From positions 1,348,661 through 1,412,660 of the forward strand of contig NW_024468512.1 of the NCBI RefSeq assembly GCF_001632365.1: DNA of 64,000 nucleotides, written 5' to 3'. The stretch comes from Laetiporus sulphureus 93-53. Its lineage: Eukaryota > Basidiomycota > Agaricomycetes > Polyporales > Laetiporaceae. The position numbers and the translations under genes were made by a program. This document shows, one piece after another, positions 11,469-22,856 of this stretch (position 1 is the first letter of the stretch; each line of letters starts with the position of its first letter). The notes below the pieces were generated by a model. It was not told where the DNA came from. It made no database searches and saw nothing but the letters and a program-made list of their open reading frames with translations.

Positions 11469-13388
11469 GGCTGGGTCCCACTGATACACGATCCGCGGGC
11501 ATATAGTGCGAAGCGTTAACAGGCGATGTATGACACGAAATTTCTCGCGTATAAATTCGCATACAATGATTGTTCTTGGAATGATTCGATCGGTCGTGTT
11601 GGTTCTGATTCGATGTACAGGACTGCTTTTGTCAATCCTAACTACGTGTAGGGTGGAGCCATGCAGGTTTTTTTTCGCTTTCCGATCGTACTCCGCTGTG
11701 GCTGTGGTGGCGCCACCGAGTCCCTGCCTGTAGCTGCCTGTACCCTGCACAGGTTGCACGGCTTCACCTATAACGTCTGGTTACGAGACTAATGGAACAC
11801 AGCTTAGGATGAAGCATTTCAACAAGTCTCCTAATCCAGTTATTTCTGCCAAAGCTGCATGCCGCGTGACGATGAACAAGTCCGATGCACTTCGCTTGCC
11901 AGTGGTCCACGGTATCGAGTGACCAATCTTTGAGTCGGTACAGAATATTTCTATATTGACGACTTGTGCGTGTCGGTCTCCGCCTTCCCCTCATAGTTAT
12001 ATTGAAAATATTATGGTGTGTTCTTGAATACATCAGAGCCTCACACTGCTTACTGCCTTTTTCTTGTCTGAGTAACCTCGAAATACGATCTGCGACCGTC
12101 CTTCAACTCGAGGCGAATCGTGGCTTCACGAGAGATTGTCGTCTTCTTCAGCTGATTTATGTCATCACTTTATGAGACAGCTTCATAGTAGAATGGTGCC
12201 GCAGTTATTTTCTGGCGTGCTTGAGATGCGCGCTGGTTCTACGATCACTTTGGTGCGCCTCAATCATCACCCCCGCTTGTATTCTGCGACAGTTCTCATC
12301 TTCACGCTGCTAGCCGTCAATAAGAGCAATCATCCGCCGTTCTTCTGGCCGTTCAAGCACGGATGTGACTTTTCTCATCCTCGGAGCTCCGAAACGTTCT
12401 CTTCGCTTGAACTCGTCTATCGCCATTGTCTGGGCACCAGTTTAGCATCAGATCTCGGGCTTCAAGCTTCTAAGTAGCTTGTGGTATCCACAAGTGCTCC
12501 TGAATGCAGAATTCGAAACGAATTGCACCCGGTACATACTGTGGGAATGCTCTGACATGAGAACCCGAGACTGTGCGGACGAAAAATGGACGACGTCTTC
12601 CACATTTGCATCGTATGCGCAAACAGCACTTCCATGAATCACCCATGCATCATTTTCAATCATCTTCAATACTATCCAGTGATCTGTTCGTCGCTGACTG
12701 TCACCGTTCAGCGGACAGATGTTCTTAGGATTCCCGAGGCATGGATTGTGGCATATATGGTGCTGGTGACTCATCCTTCTTGTCGACAGGATGCTAACGA
12801 AAGCAACCGTTGACGTTATGATGACGAGTGCGCCACTGCCTTTGGGTGGATCGCGTCGACAGTTGGCCCCGCATCCTGCCAAGAATGAATGTGAGTCTCT
12901 GGCCCACATTCGGATTGATGTTCAAACTCCGCTCGCATCGTTTTAGCATGTCAGCCATACCATGTCTATGATCATCAGGATTTATTACCTCGCACATCGA
13001 CGTTAAATCTCAGCGCTCCGCAAAGACCTGTACATATGTATATGAGGAGCGATTCCATTTGCATACGGTGACTGAAGAGCCGGTGTGTATCACCAGCTGA
13101 TTACGTCCGAGTCCGAGACAGATCCCATCAAGTGTCTTCACGCGTGGAACCGTCATCATGAGGGCGCTACGTTGCGTCGGGTACTATACAGCTGCCTTGT
13201 CACAGACGCAATTGTCGGGATTTCGACTTTCGGCTGTCGTTTTCGTGCTGTTCTCCACTGATGCTCCATGTCTCATTTTGGATCTCAGGGTCCTGAAGCT
13301 GGCCGTTTTTAATCGGCTCCGCTCGCATGTCTCTGCTGCTCATCTGGCGCAAAAATTCCTCTCATTCAGTCTGCACACTGTCTCGTCT
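11469..13388 (+). other. Spacer between P450 copies 2 and 3
   Basis: This holds the 3' flank of copy 2 (to about 11560) and, from about 12072, the duplicated 5' flank of copy 3. About 330 bp near 12430-12755 have no counterpart in the upstream unit. No gene is supported on either strand. Confidence 0.55.
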
Positions 13389-15563
13389 ATGCTGATGGCT
13401 GACATCCTTACAACAGCAGTGATTCCGACAGTCGGTATCTTGTTCTGGAGAGTCCTGCGAGTCGATTTAGCTGTCGCCGCGGTCCTTTCGCTCGCTGCAT
13501 TCCTAGCTCGCAGACAACTGCTCGCTCGCACGACATGTTAAACATGACTTGCCTCCTGGTCCGCCTCGTTTGCCTTTCATCGGCAACTTATTGCAGATCC
13601 CTCGAGTTCGTCCTTGGTAAACGTACGCATCGTGGAAAAAGTTTTATGGTTAGTCCCGGGTGATTTCGAAATCTTGTGTCGCTGCTGGTTGACTTTTTAT
13701 CTTGCGCTATAATAGGCGACATTATATATCTCCAAGTATTCAGGCAATCACTAGTAGTCTTGAACTCAGCAACGGTAGCACAGGATCTGCTAGACAAACG
13801 ATCCGCGATCTATTCCGACCGTCCCCCTTGGTAGGCTATAATCTCGACGAGGTAGAACAGGCCGCTAATGGTTTATTCAGGTCATGGCTGAACTGTGAGT
13901 GCGATGGTCGCTGACTAGGCGATGCATGTTTCATGGACGTGAGGATATCCGCAGTTCTGGATACGACCAAGTAACTTCCCTTCTGCCTTATGGCGATTAC
14001 TTGAAGGCTCAGCGCAAGCTTGTCGCACACGGTCTCAATCAGTCGACGGTACCTAGATACTGGCCTACACAAGAAAACCAGGCACGCAAGCTGGTATGCG
14101 ACATCCTTGCTGATGCGAAGTCACTGGTTAGTCACATGGAATAGCAAGTCGTGAAGCCCTTAACCAATATTCGAGGCTGATCAATATGCCTGCAGCAGGA
14201 TCGCAGCAATCCTCTTGGAGGTTACTTATGGCTGTTCCGTGAAAGGACCTGACGATCCAATGACTGCCATGCTGCTCATTTTCATGAACAACCTTAGCGC
14301 GGCAACTCTGCCCGGGGCGTGGCTTGTTGACTTCGTTCCTCAGCGTAGGTCACTACACTATTTGATGATCGATCTAGGCGTAAAATGTGACGCATCCACA
14401 CAGTCGAGCACTTACCCACTTGGATGCCCGGAGCTCAATTCCTGCGTACTGCAGCGAGTTGGAAAAAGCTTTCGCAGAGAATCTCATGGTCGCCGTATCT
14501 ATGGTGCAAGGAGAACTTGGTGAGAAGCCCGAGATCTGTCGCGTCAACTACTGAGATTGAATGTCTCATCGATTATCTCAGGATAATGGTATTGCTAGGA
14601 TGCCCAATTTCTGTGCTACAACGCTCCAATCAAAAGATGGAGTCATCTCTTCAGAAGAAGAGGCGACGTTGGTTCCCGCTGCGGTGACAGTGTTGGGAGG
14701 AGGGTTTCATACGGTTGGTTGCGCAGCATCAAATCTCAATGCAGAACTGGTGACTGACAGATATTCAATTGACAGAATCTGTCGACTATCTGCATGTTTA
14801 TCCTCGCCATGCTCCACTATCCTGATGTCCAGGCCAAGGCGCAGGCAGAGATTGACACAGTCATAGGACACGATCGGCTTCCCGATATCAGTGACAAGGA
14901 ATCGTTGCCTTATGTCAGGGCCCTCATCACTGAAGTATACAGGTGGATTCCCTCTGTTCCTTTCGGTACGTCTGTCCATATTGGGTTGGCAGCCATATTG
15001 GTTACAACGGCATTCTTTTGCAGGTTTTCCACATGGATTGATCCAAGATGATGTCTACGGAGTATTTCATTTCAAGAAAGGCACGATAGTGGGCTCAAAT
15101 GTCTGGTGCGCACTGTCTTCCATGAACGAGTACATGTTTTTGAGAGGTACTTCAGGAATATACTACATGACCCTGAAGTCTTCACCGATCCTATGGCATT
15201 CAAACCGGAACCTTATGATGGAGATGATTCTGAGATGCGCAAAGTCGTCAACCTCGCGTTCAGATTCGGAAGGAGGTCATGCCCTGGGCTCTACTTTGCC
15301 GGAGATACAATCTTCGCCATTGTGGCAACCATGCTGGCAACGTGCGATATCGTTCCCGCGAAAGATGCGTACGGCAAGGACATCATCCCCGAGCTGAAGT
15401 ATACGAGTGAAACCATCACGTTTGTTCCAGATATTCTTTACCCATTCGTGATAAATTTAACGCATTGACCTATAACAGATTCCCGGAAAATCTGAAGTGC
15501 GACCTGAAGCCTCGCTCTGCTCGACACCAGACGTTACTTGCGGATTCGAGTCTGACGCCATGA
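13389..15563 (+). pseudogene. Cytochrome P450, copy 3, decayed
   Basis: It aligns along its full length with the intact copy at 9299-11468. The lesions relative to that copy are: a 4-bp tandem duplication (CTCG CTCG) at about 13522-13530 that shifts the frame before the hinge; a TAA at 13618-13620 where copy 2 has TTA (Leu); and a one-base loss near 13823-13829 at the SDRP segment. Substitutions at conserved sites include W to L in PYGDYLKAQRKL, PER to PEP in KPEPY, and FGFG to FRFG in the heme motif, although the cysteine remains in FRFGRRSCPG. The donor after exon 4 has changed from GT to GC (GCAAGT). Together these make a functional protein very unlikely. Confidence 0.9.
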
Positions 15564-16153
15564 GGCCGGGTGTCATACACGATCCGCGACTACATAGTGC
15601 GGAGCGTTAAGCGTCGATGTGTGACACGAAGTCATATAAATTCGTATACAAGCCGTTGTTCTTCTTGGGTTTGATGTAGTGTTGATTCTGATTTGATGTA
15701 CAGGAAATGTACGTTGATTTCCTCACGGCTCCGGGGGCGCAGCCCCGACCCCTTTGCTATTTGACCGTGAATTACATTATAAAATAGGAGGCCGTCGCTA
15801 AGTAGACGATGAAGCAGATCGCCAGTCCTATTGCCCGTACCCATCTCTGATCAGCGCTTCAATACACGGGAACGGCACTTTCGGACTTCATTTCAGGATC
15901 ACTCTGACTAAGGAAAGATTTTATCGTCAGCGGTTGCTTAGTCCGCTATCATCGCTGACACTGAGTCGTTCCGTAAATTAGTTGGACTTTTGACGCAGCT
16001 CATACAGCAGCAGCCAAGCTCACCCCAACCGAGTAAAGTTTCTTCTAGCACTCCCCACGGCGTGCGCCTGGCATCCACTGTTGCAGAGCCTCACATTGAT
16101 GATCGGAAGGTTATATTCCCGGATGGTTGTTGTAAGGCAGCAAGGATTTCACT
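15564..16153. other. 3' flank of P450 copy 3 and unassigned sequence
   Basis: The first ~100 bp continue the 3' flank shared with P450 copy 2. The remainder may hold more UTP18-derived sequence too decayed to recognise. No gene is supported. Confidence 0.45.
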
Positions 16154-16949
16154 ATTGGGGTAGGTTAATCTTTTGGAATTGGTTGCCAGTGCGGAGACGA
16201 CGCCCACACTTCGTGCCTCCCACCACGTCCTCCGACTATGCATCACGCAGTTTTCCGCCGGCGACTGTCGTTGGCCAGCGATACTTGCAAGCTAGAGCCG
16301 TGCGGGTCCGTCCATACGGGCCCTCTTCTTGTTGAAGACTTCAATGCAAAGGAGGGGGTCTCTTGCGTGAGTGTCGAACGATCCTCATCTGCCGAAGCAG
16401 CGTCCTCCCCACGACTCTCGTCTTGATGCGTATCTTCCGCATCCGAACCATTCACAGAGCCTCCGCCGGATGCCAGTTCTACACCATTCATCGCTACATT
16501 GACTACCGTTGCATGCGGAGCGGCATGATCGATGAAGAAGAGCTATAATGCAAGCGTCAATCTGGCCGTTGCATAGTCGCAGGGAGCATACACACATGGG
16601 AATCCAGCATGTTTTGTAGCTCATTCTCTCCAGCATCCTCAGCCTCAACTTCCCCATTGAACGCTGCCAGAAAGTTGGCTTGTTCCCTGTGAGGTGGATC
16701 ATATGGAGTGCCAAAAAGCAGGCTCTCAAGTCTCCTCTCCTTGCTGTTTTCATCCGTGATTCCGGCGAAGGACCCCAGTGACTGGACAGTCTTTGTGGTC
16801 TTCGTAGTCCTCTGCTTCTTGCGCGGGTGTTTAGCTGATGAATTGTACTGTAATAAATTGATAGGTATGTCTTGACCAGATAATGTGCGCGACAAGGCGG
16901 TCAGTTCATCCGCCGGATCTGAATGCTGAGTAGAGCAGTAATTCGTCAA
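16154..16949 (-). pseudogene. UTP18: Truncated 5' fragment of UTP18 (U3 snoRNP/SSU processome WD40 protein)
   Basis: On the minus strand, exon 16949..16596 and exon 16542..~16243, joined across a 53-bp intron, encode the acidic N-terminal region of UTP18. Marks are KERRLESLLFGTPYDPP, an ELQNMLDS segment followed by LFFIDHAAP, and VWTDPHGSSLQVSLAND. Just after that the frame breaks: an extra A shifts the KLRDA segment. In the shifted frame there are a TAG within DA*SEDVVGG and two more stops (to 16154) after KINLPQ. The WD40 propeller, which makes up most of the normal protein, is not found. UTP18 is normally needed for 18S rRNA processing, so a functional copy should exist elsewhere in the genome. 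This is a stray, decaying fragment beside the P450 array and the kinase. Confidence 0.75.
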
Positions 16950-16961
16950 TCATCCACATAC

Positions 16962-16982
16962 CTATCTATCTATCTATCTATC
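16962..16982. repeat. CTAT tetranucleotide microsatellite
   Basis: About five copies of CTAT in a row, lying between the kinase stop codon and the start of the UTP18 fragment. Confidence 0.9.
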
Positions 16983-17016
16983 AAAGGAGTATTCTCCACA
17001 GTCTGCGCATGGCATA

Positions 17017-18572
17017 TTATTCCGCGTCAACAAGCCATGGATCGCTCAACAACTCCTCCGCCGTCGCCCGCTCGTCCGGATCAAGATGCAGACATCTCCG
17101 CAGGAATGCGCCAGTGTCGTCTATGAGGTTTTCGGGCACGACTTTCCACACTGTCATTTGCGCCTCAATGCATAAGTCCATGATCTCCGGATCAAGCTTC
17201 AGTCCGCCTTGAAGGGGAGAAGGGTTGTCAACTCGAGTCAAGAGAATGGATGGAAGACGCATACATCTCTCGTTAAAGTATTCTGCCGCGAGCGGAGAGA
17301 CGTTGAGCTGCTTCGCGCGAAACGGCTCCCCGGTGAAGCACATCATTTGGTACAACATGTTTTCAGTCTCGGGGAGATTGAATTTCTTGTTAACCTGGTA
17401 GCGGAATAATACACGGTCATTTATGAGCTCGTAGGCCTGGTGAATAAATGAGGCGCAAATTAAATCGACGGACACAAACGACAAACCAAACACCCAAACG
17501 ACCAGATGTCCGCACTTTTGTCCCACTCTCCGCCAAGGAACATTTCTGGAGGCCGGAGAGGAGGAACGGTTATAACGCGGTTGGCGTGTAGTTTTGAATG
17601 GACAGCTACATCGGTTCGAATATGAGCAATGGTGATGGGAGACGCACGACGACGTTACTTACCGATTCCGAAATCACCGATTAAGTATGTAGCACGTAGC
17701 GCCTCCTCCATGGATATCATAGGCAACGGCTGGGACACTGCCGTATGGATAATGGTGCCCTGCGACACTTCCGGGTCGTGGTGACGAGGAGGGTCCTCAG
17801 CAATCCACCGCTCAATGTCCTCGGTTCCCATCTCAGTCGTGAAGAAGATGTTGTCATGCTTCAAATCGGTGTGGATGACCCGGCGGCTGTGCGCGTGTGC
17901 GAGTCCGCGCAGCAGGTGGAGAATGATGCGCTTTGCGAGGCGGAGGGGAAAAGCCCTGGGTTTCTCCCGGCATAATGCGTAAACCAATGCCTTGACGTCG
18001 CCACCGTACACGGGTGTAACGATACATAGGTGATCTCCGTCAGTCGCGACGCGCCCGGGGACGGTAAATTCGGTAATGTAACGCTGGCAATAAGGCGATT
18101 GTGGCGGTGAAGAGACAAGACGAAGTGCGTCTGGCTCCCAACATTGTCCGGTAGGTATGAGGCTCGTCATGTACCCCGTAAGTGCTTTAATTGCGACAAA
18201 ATTATTCTTCCTGTCGAAGCATCAGCTGGTGTCGGCTCAAAACCGGTGAACACCGACGTACACGCTATCTCGAGCTAACCATGTACTCGAATGCATTCCC
18301 CAGCCCAATTTGCGCATAATCGTATAGCGTTCGTTCGGTCCAATGCGGTCACCAAAGTCGAACCGTGCCCAGCCGTATCCTCTTTCTGCGGGCATGTCGA
18401 GCGCCTCAGAGACGAACGTGAGATCCATGTTGGCCTTCCCATCATGACCAACAGAGATGCGATAATTAGTAGGCTGCTTAGGAGACGACATGGTAGTCCT
18501 GAAAAAGCGGCGCTGGGAGATGGCTGGTCGAAAAGCGAGTTTCGTTGTCCTCCACCAGTTGTAGCACATCAT
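17017..18572 (-). CDS. SRPK-like serine/threonine protein kinase
   Basis: Four minus-strand exons (18572..18264, 18206..17663, 17605..17487, 17436..17017) join in frame to 463 aa. Kinase signatures appear in order: glycine-rich loop KLGWGMHSSTWLARD, catalytic lysine in FVAIKALTGY, catalytic loop RVIHTDLKHDNIFF, metal-binding GDFGIG, a P+1/APE-like region in VPPLRPPEMFLGG followed by SADIWSFGCL, and subdomain XI with HLDPDERATAEELL. The HTDLK-DN loop and the W in the P-loop are typical of SR-protein kinases, a group strongly expanded in Agaricomycetes. All catalytic residues are present, so activity is likely; the substrate is unknown. The first ATG gives a basic N-terminus (NWWRTTKLAFRP) that could be a mitochondrial signal. 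A start at the internal MSSPKQ, 27 codons in, is also plausible. Confidence 0.9.
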
Positions 18573-18611
18573 GGAGGTGTAAGGTTAAGTTCGTGTTCCT
18601 CTACTATAAGT

Positions 18612-18906
18612 GCATCCGGAGCTGAAGAATACAAGCGGAGCCATCACGGTGGCCCAGGTATCCTTCATCTATTCATGATCCATTGAATGTACTGACCTAC
18701 AACAGATTCCCGGTGCAGTGCGATTTGAAGTCTCGCTCTGCTCAACCCACAGATGTATTCCAGTCGTTACTTGTGGATTCGAGTTTGATGTCATGAGGCT
18801 GGGTGTCATGCGTGATCCGCGAATATATAGTCCGGAGCGTTCAGAGTATAATACGATCTTTATCTGCATATAAGCTCGTATACAAGCCATCGTCCTTCTC
18901 GATATG
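18612..18906 (+). pseudogene. Stray 3' end of the P450 gene
   Basis: The sequence matches the last part of P450 copies 2 and 3: the end of exon 10 (a GELKYTSE-like stretch), intron 10, exon 11 with acceptor CAACAG|ATTCCCGG, a TGA at 18793-18795, and about 110 bp of 3' flank. Exon 11 reads FPVQCDLKSRSAQ, with a small insertion before SLLVDSSLMS. The rest of the gene is absent. It starts only ~40 bp upstream of the kinase start codon, so the duplication breakpoint lies between them. Confidence 0.8.
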
Positions 18907-19223
18907 GCTCGGTCGGTACTCGGTCCGAGTCGGTACTGTTGGCTCGATATGCAGGGACGGGTTTTCGAGCCAGATAGCATGTGGCATAGGCTCTCTGAAT
19001 CTCCCAATCCCGCTTCAACGACACCGTCACAAAACGCGCAAAACTGCCAGAGGTGGACACCGGCCCGGATATTGAGTTACACATAGCGGCCACACAAATA
19101 CGTAATAGATACATATATACATTGAATCATCCTGAATGTGAGTGAAGTTGAGCTAGAGCATGAGTAGCAAGTGTCAAGAAATGTATGCGTAAATGTCAAA
19201 AATATGCTGGGTATCCAATCCAT
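18907..19223. other. Short intergenic stretch
   Basis: Nothing recognisable; this is the probable 3' flank of the minus-strand T5orf172 gene. Confidence 0.4.
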
Positions 19224-21073
19224 CTATTCAACCTTCTCCATGGGATAATACTTCTCCACAAACCGAGCCCACCTGTCGATCACAGGCTTCACTAGGGTCT
19301 CCCATTCTCGCCCCTTGTACATGCCGTGCTGCGCGAGAGGGAACCTGAAGATCTCCTGGTGCAGCGTTCCACCTATTGTCGTCCAGCAGACTGCAAAGAG
19401 GCACAGCAGATGAATACTCACAGTCAACACACGGCTTCCTCTCGGGCATCTTCGGCGGCTCGGCTTTCGGCTCCACGTCAGGGAATATGGCGTCGTTGTA
19501 CAATGCATTTAAGGACAGGTCCGTCAGTTCGAGGTGAACCAGCCGTTCCAGACGATGACACCACGCTCCCGGCGGGCCGGGCTGCACACGGCCCCTCGCG
19601 AGCATCTGTTGGTCTTCCTGAGAGGGCCAAGGGTAATAATAGCGGAGATATTGCTCCTTAGATGGACATTGCTTGCTCCATTGGTCGATGCGCCGATTTA
19701 GAACTACCGCTCGTCCGACTTTGAATAGGACGAGGCCAGGCTGATCAGGATCTGTGGGTTACGCGCACGTTAGCCATCCATGCCAGTATGTTATTTGAGC
19801 AATACGTGCCTCGTATCTCGAACATGTAGATATAGCCCGGACGGTCTGCGTCGGAGATGGGTTGTTGCATGACGTCTCGTAAGTTTGCTTGCGTGAGGGT
19901 ATTCAAGTACGTTGGTATCCATTCTGCCAAGACGTCGGTTACTCATAAAGAAAATAACATCTGACGTGCCTGACCTTCGAACTTAACCCAACGGTTGTCT
20001 TTCGTTGGGAAACTAGAAGGCTTTAGCCTGTCGCTAACATGCGCTGGGCAGTATACCTCGAACTCAGGATCGTCTTGGTGAGCCGCCGGCACATGGAGCA
20101 TGCGCTTGCATCGTGCACCTGCTTTCGTCGTGCCTCTGCATTGCAGTATCTCCCTCGTAACGGATGTCACAGGTAGAGACGCAGTAGGCGACGGAGGAGA
20201 TGATTGTGATCTCGGTCGACCTGTAGGTTGGGCTTGCACGGGAGGAGGACGCGACGCTTTCTCTTTCGGATGAGCAGACCCGGGCGTCTGAATCTGGTGA
20301 GGGCGTTTCGGCGTAGTAGGATGTTGTGCAGCATTAGCGGGAGGTGGTTTGGTGCGAGAAGGCGCAGGCGGTACCGGCTTGAAAAGTGGCGGAGGCGGGC
20401 TTGTTTTGTGATTCGTTTGCGCGTGATCTCGCGCAGGAGAATCAGACACTGCGTGTTGCATTGTCCGAGACATGGGATGCTTCGCTGGCCGGGGAGTGGG
20501 CATTGACACCAGGGTCGGCGGCGCAGGGCGAGGTCCTGGCATTCCATGGCGTGCAGGTGGGCGCAACGCGCCATTCAGTTCAGGATGAAACCCACCGACG
20601 AACGCGCTCTGCCTTCCAATGTGTGCCTCATGTTCATCCCTCGTGGTGAGAGATGCAAGCTTGCGCGTGATCTCGTCGACGTCCAGCGCTGTCACCTGGG
20701 GCGGAGACGTCTCGGGCTTGCGTCGCTTGTGGAAGAAGGAAGGCATGCAAGGCATCTGTCGCGGAATCGCAGAAAACGCAAGGTCCCTCGGATGGGTATC
20801 TGTGCTCAAGCCGGCGGAGGCGCAGGGACAATACCTTTTATAGTACCGCTTCACGAGGATGCCTGTCTGTTGTCTCGAGCGCTTCGGGTAGAGCCTCTTC
20901 TGCACAGCCGACTGCTGTGCAGCTGCCTCCGAGTCAACGGTCGGCAGCGGGCCTGCAAGAGAACTCTGCCGGACAATTACAGCGCGACTATGCTTCCCTT
21001 GAGTTCTGGATATGGCTGGACGAGCAAGAGCGCGGGTCAAACGGGCCAGAAACGTATTGATCCCACGCGCCAT
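19224..21073 (-). CDS. T5orf172/DUF1766 domain protein (GIY-YIG-like nuclease superfamily)
   Basis: Four minus-strand exons (21073..19975, 19923..19810, 19751..19422, 19372..19224) join to 563 aa. The N-terminal half is Pro/Ser-rich and low in complexity (HKTSPPPPLFKPVPP). A Cys/His region follows, with QCRGTTKAGARCKR and VYCPAHVSD. Then comes the T5orf172 core: GYIYMFEIR, VLFKVGRAVVLNRRIDQWSK and CHRLERLVHLEL, ending with EIFRFPLAQHGM and YKGREWETLVKPVI. That core is a GIY-YIG-like fold found in phage T5 Orf172 and in many fungal proteins such as S. pombe mug113. The intron at 19752-19809 needs a GC donor (GCACGT) to give EIR-DPDQPGL. An internal ATG at 20755 (MPCMPSFFHKRR) is a likelier start than 21073, because the upstream ~106 residues look non-conserved; the protein would then be 457 aa. 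Its molecular role is unknown. Confidence 0.82.
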
Positions 21074-21522
21074 ATTCGTGCAACTTTGTCACGTGCCGCG
21101 CGAACGTCGGACGGTATTGATGAGGACCCAGAGGAGGCAGGAAAAACCGGGGCTATCTGGCAGTCAGGATGCAGAGTTCAGGTAAGCGTATGGATGAGAC
21201 TCGATGGTGAAGCCACCACGAAGTCTCCGCTGCCACTGAGGCTAGCACTTTTACGTCGTTGGAAGTCAAAGCGAGGAGGACTGGAGGACTCATTTATATT
21301 TCGGGGATGTCAAAGCCCGCAGAGGCCACTGGTAACCGACGCCGCCTACGCGGCATGATCATGGCCCACCTGTGAGACGTAGTGGCGGCCACACTGCCTA
21401 GCGCGTCCACGCGTTCATCACGTGGTCGCCACACATTGAGCGCGTCTTCCCAAAACAGCGGTCCACGTCTTGATCATCTACTTGACTTGGACTTGCATCT
21501 GCAGACCTTTTCACGTTCAACT
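21074..21522. promoter_or_regulatory. Divergent promoter region, T5orf172 gene / PDCD5
   Basis: About 450 bp separate the starts of two divergently transcribed genes (about 770 bp if the T5orf172 protein starts at 20755). No TATA box or clear element was recognised. A shared bidirectional promoter is inferred from the arrangement only. Confidence 0.4.
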
Positions 21523-22096
21523 ATGGAAGACCCCGAGCTTGCTGCTATCCGAGCTGCTAGAATGAGCCAGCTGAAGCAGAACGCAGCTCAAGGGGGAGGG
21601 AGCGAGGGCGGGGAAGAGGAAAGCAAGCGGGCAGCCGAGGAGCAGATGCGTAGAGACTTATTGGCCACTGTCTTGGACCACGCTGCAAGGGAACGACGTA
21701 TGCAGTTCTCACAATCCTGTCTTTGCTAGCGGCTCATGTCAGTCTTTCTCGTGCCTCTATAAGTGGCGCGGATAGCGTTGGTCAGTCCTCAGAGATCTCA
21801 ACAGATCGAGGCGATTCTCTTGCGAATGGCTCAGACTGGGCAATTGCGCGGGCGAGTTACGGAGGAACAATTGATTGAGTTGCTTGAGCAGGTACGCCAA
21901 ACAGTTGTTTGAAGAGTTATGTCTTTTGGCACGAGTTGTCTCAACAGGCAGATGACGCGCAATCCAAATCAGCACCCAAGAAGGGTACCATCGTAGTGCG
22001 TACTCGGAATCCCTTCCTTTGCAGCACCGTCAATTACTTAATACCTTCTAGTTCCAACGAAGGAAAGGGAGCATCGATGATGATTTTGACCTCTAG
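21523..22096 (+). CDS. PDCD5 / TFAR19-family double-stranded DNA-binding protein
   Basis: Four exons (21523..21697, 21764..21891, 21948..21995, 22052..22096) give 131 aa, the normal family length. The start MEDPELAAIRAARMSQLKQ, the core RIALVSPQRSQQIEAILLRM, then TGQLRGRVTEEQLIELLEQ, and the acidic tail FQRRKGSIDDDFDL are all classic PDCD5 features: a compact helical bundle with a charged C-terminal tail. PDCD5 homologues bind DNA and, in animals, take part in apoptosis and TRiC/tubulin folding; the fungal role is less defined. Every splice junction preserves family residues, so the model is very secure. Confidence 0.95.
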
Positions 22097-22856
22097 CTTT
22101 GTACACGGACATCTTTCCTACCTTGCTATCGACTCGCTTTCTAAATGCAGTGGAGCCGGAGTCACCGGACAGTATGCCGACCCGACTCTAATCATTGACA
22201 TGCAAATGGCCGCATGATCATTCGCAGACTATCGCAAGCAACATGGTGGTAAGTTAAATTGCGACTCGCCGACATTTGACCTGACTCTCAGGCGCATAGT
22301 CACGGGAATCCTCCGTCGACTACAGGCCGGCTCGTTGAAGTTGATGAGACTGCCTGAATTGTCCAACGGTTCGGAGAAGTCCATGATCGTCCACCCAGAG
22401 GGGTCTGCTGATAAATACGTGCCCTCACCGCACTTGGACCACCAGTGGCAAATGTGACAGTGTCAGATCTAAAATGAAGTGATACGACCACTTGTTCCGG
22501 ATCCTGTTCGTAGACCTGGGACGATGAACCAGTTTGATGGTGCTTTCCATTAGAGCCCCCAATGACGTAGATAAAACTGAGTGCAATGTAGAGTCGAGAA
22601 TACTGATCTTGTCTTGTCGTCAATCGAGACGGAATGGTCTTGTCTGGAACTGAGTGTGGTTGCGGTCGTCAGCCACGAGGCCGAACCATCCGGCGAGCGC
22701 TTGTTGTCGTGCTTGCTTGGTCATGTTTGGCTGCTGCCACAGCAAAAGCATGCACTGGCAGCTCATTGTCGCCATTCCTCAACCGCATACCCACTCCCCT
22801 CTGTCTGCATCTTCTGACAGCGCCGAACATCGCATTCACGTATAATTCTATTCGCA
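22097..22856. other. Intergenic stretch with a doubtful minus-strand frame
   Basis: A 107-codon minus-strand frame at 22300-22623 has no recognised motif and may be chance. Otherwise the region holds the PDCD5 3' flank and the NOT4 promoter, with no element I can name. Confidence 0.45.

Larger units (their letters stand above)
8387..15700 (+). repeat. Tandem segmental duplication carrying P450 copies 2 and 3
   Basis: Unit A (about 8387-11560) and unit B (about 12072-15660) match through the 5' flank, all P450 exons and introns, and the 3' flank. The offset is about 3.69 kb at the 5' end and 4.09 kb at the start codon. The difference is accounted for by roughly 330 bp present only in unit B, near 12430-12755, plus smaller indels. 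Identity is high enough that most introns align directly, which indicates a fairly recent duplication. Confidence 0.8.

Noticed and set aside
16962..16982. Regular repeats that might suggest a CRISPR-like array
   Set aside because: A simple tetranucleotide microsatellite without spacers, in a eukaryote.
20546..21358. 270-codon plus-strand frame
   Set aside because: It lies opposite the Pro/Ser-rich exon of the T5orf172 gene, has no motif and no splice support.
22300..22623. 107-codon minus-strand frame as a gene
   Set aside because: Plausible composition but no start context, splice partners or family; left as a doubtful frame.
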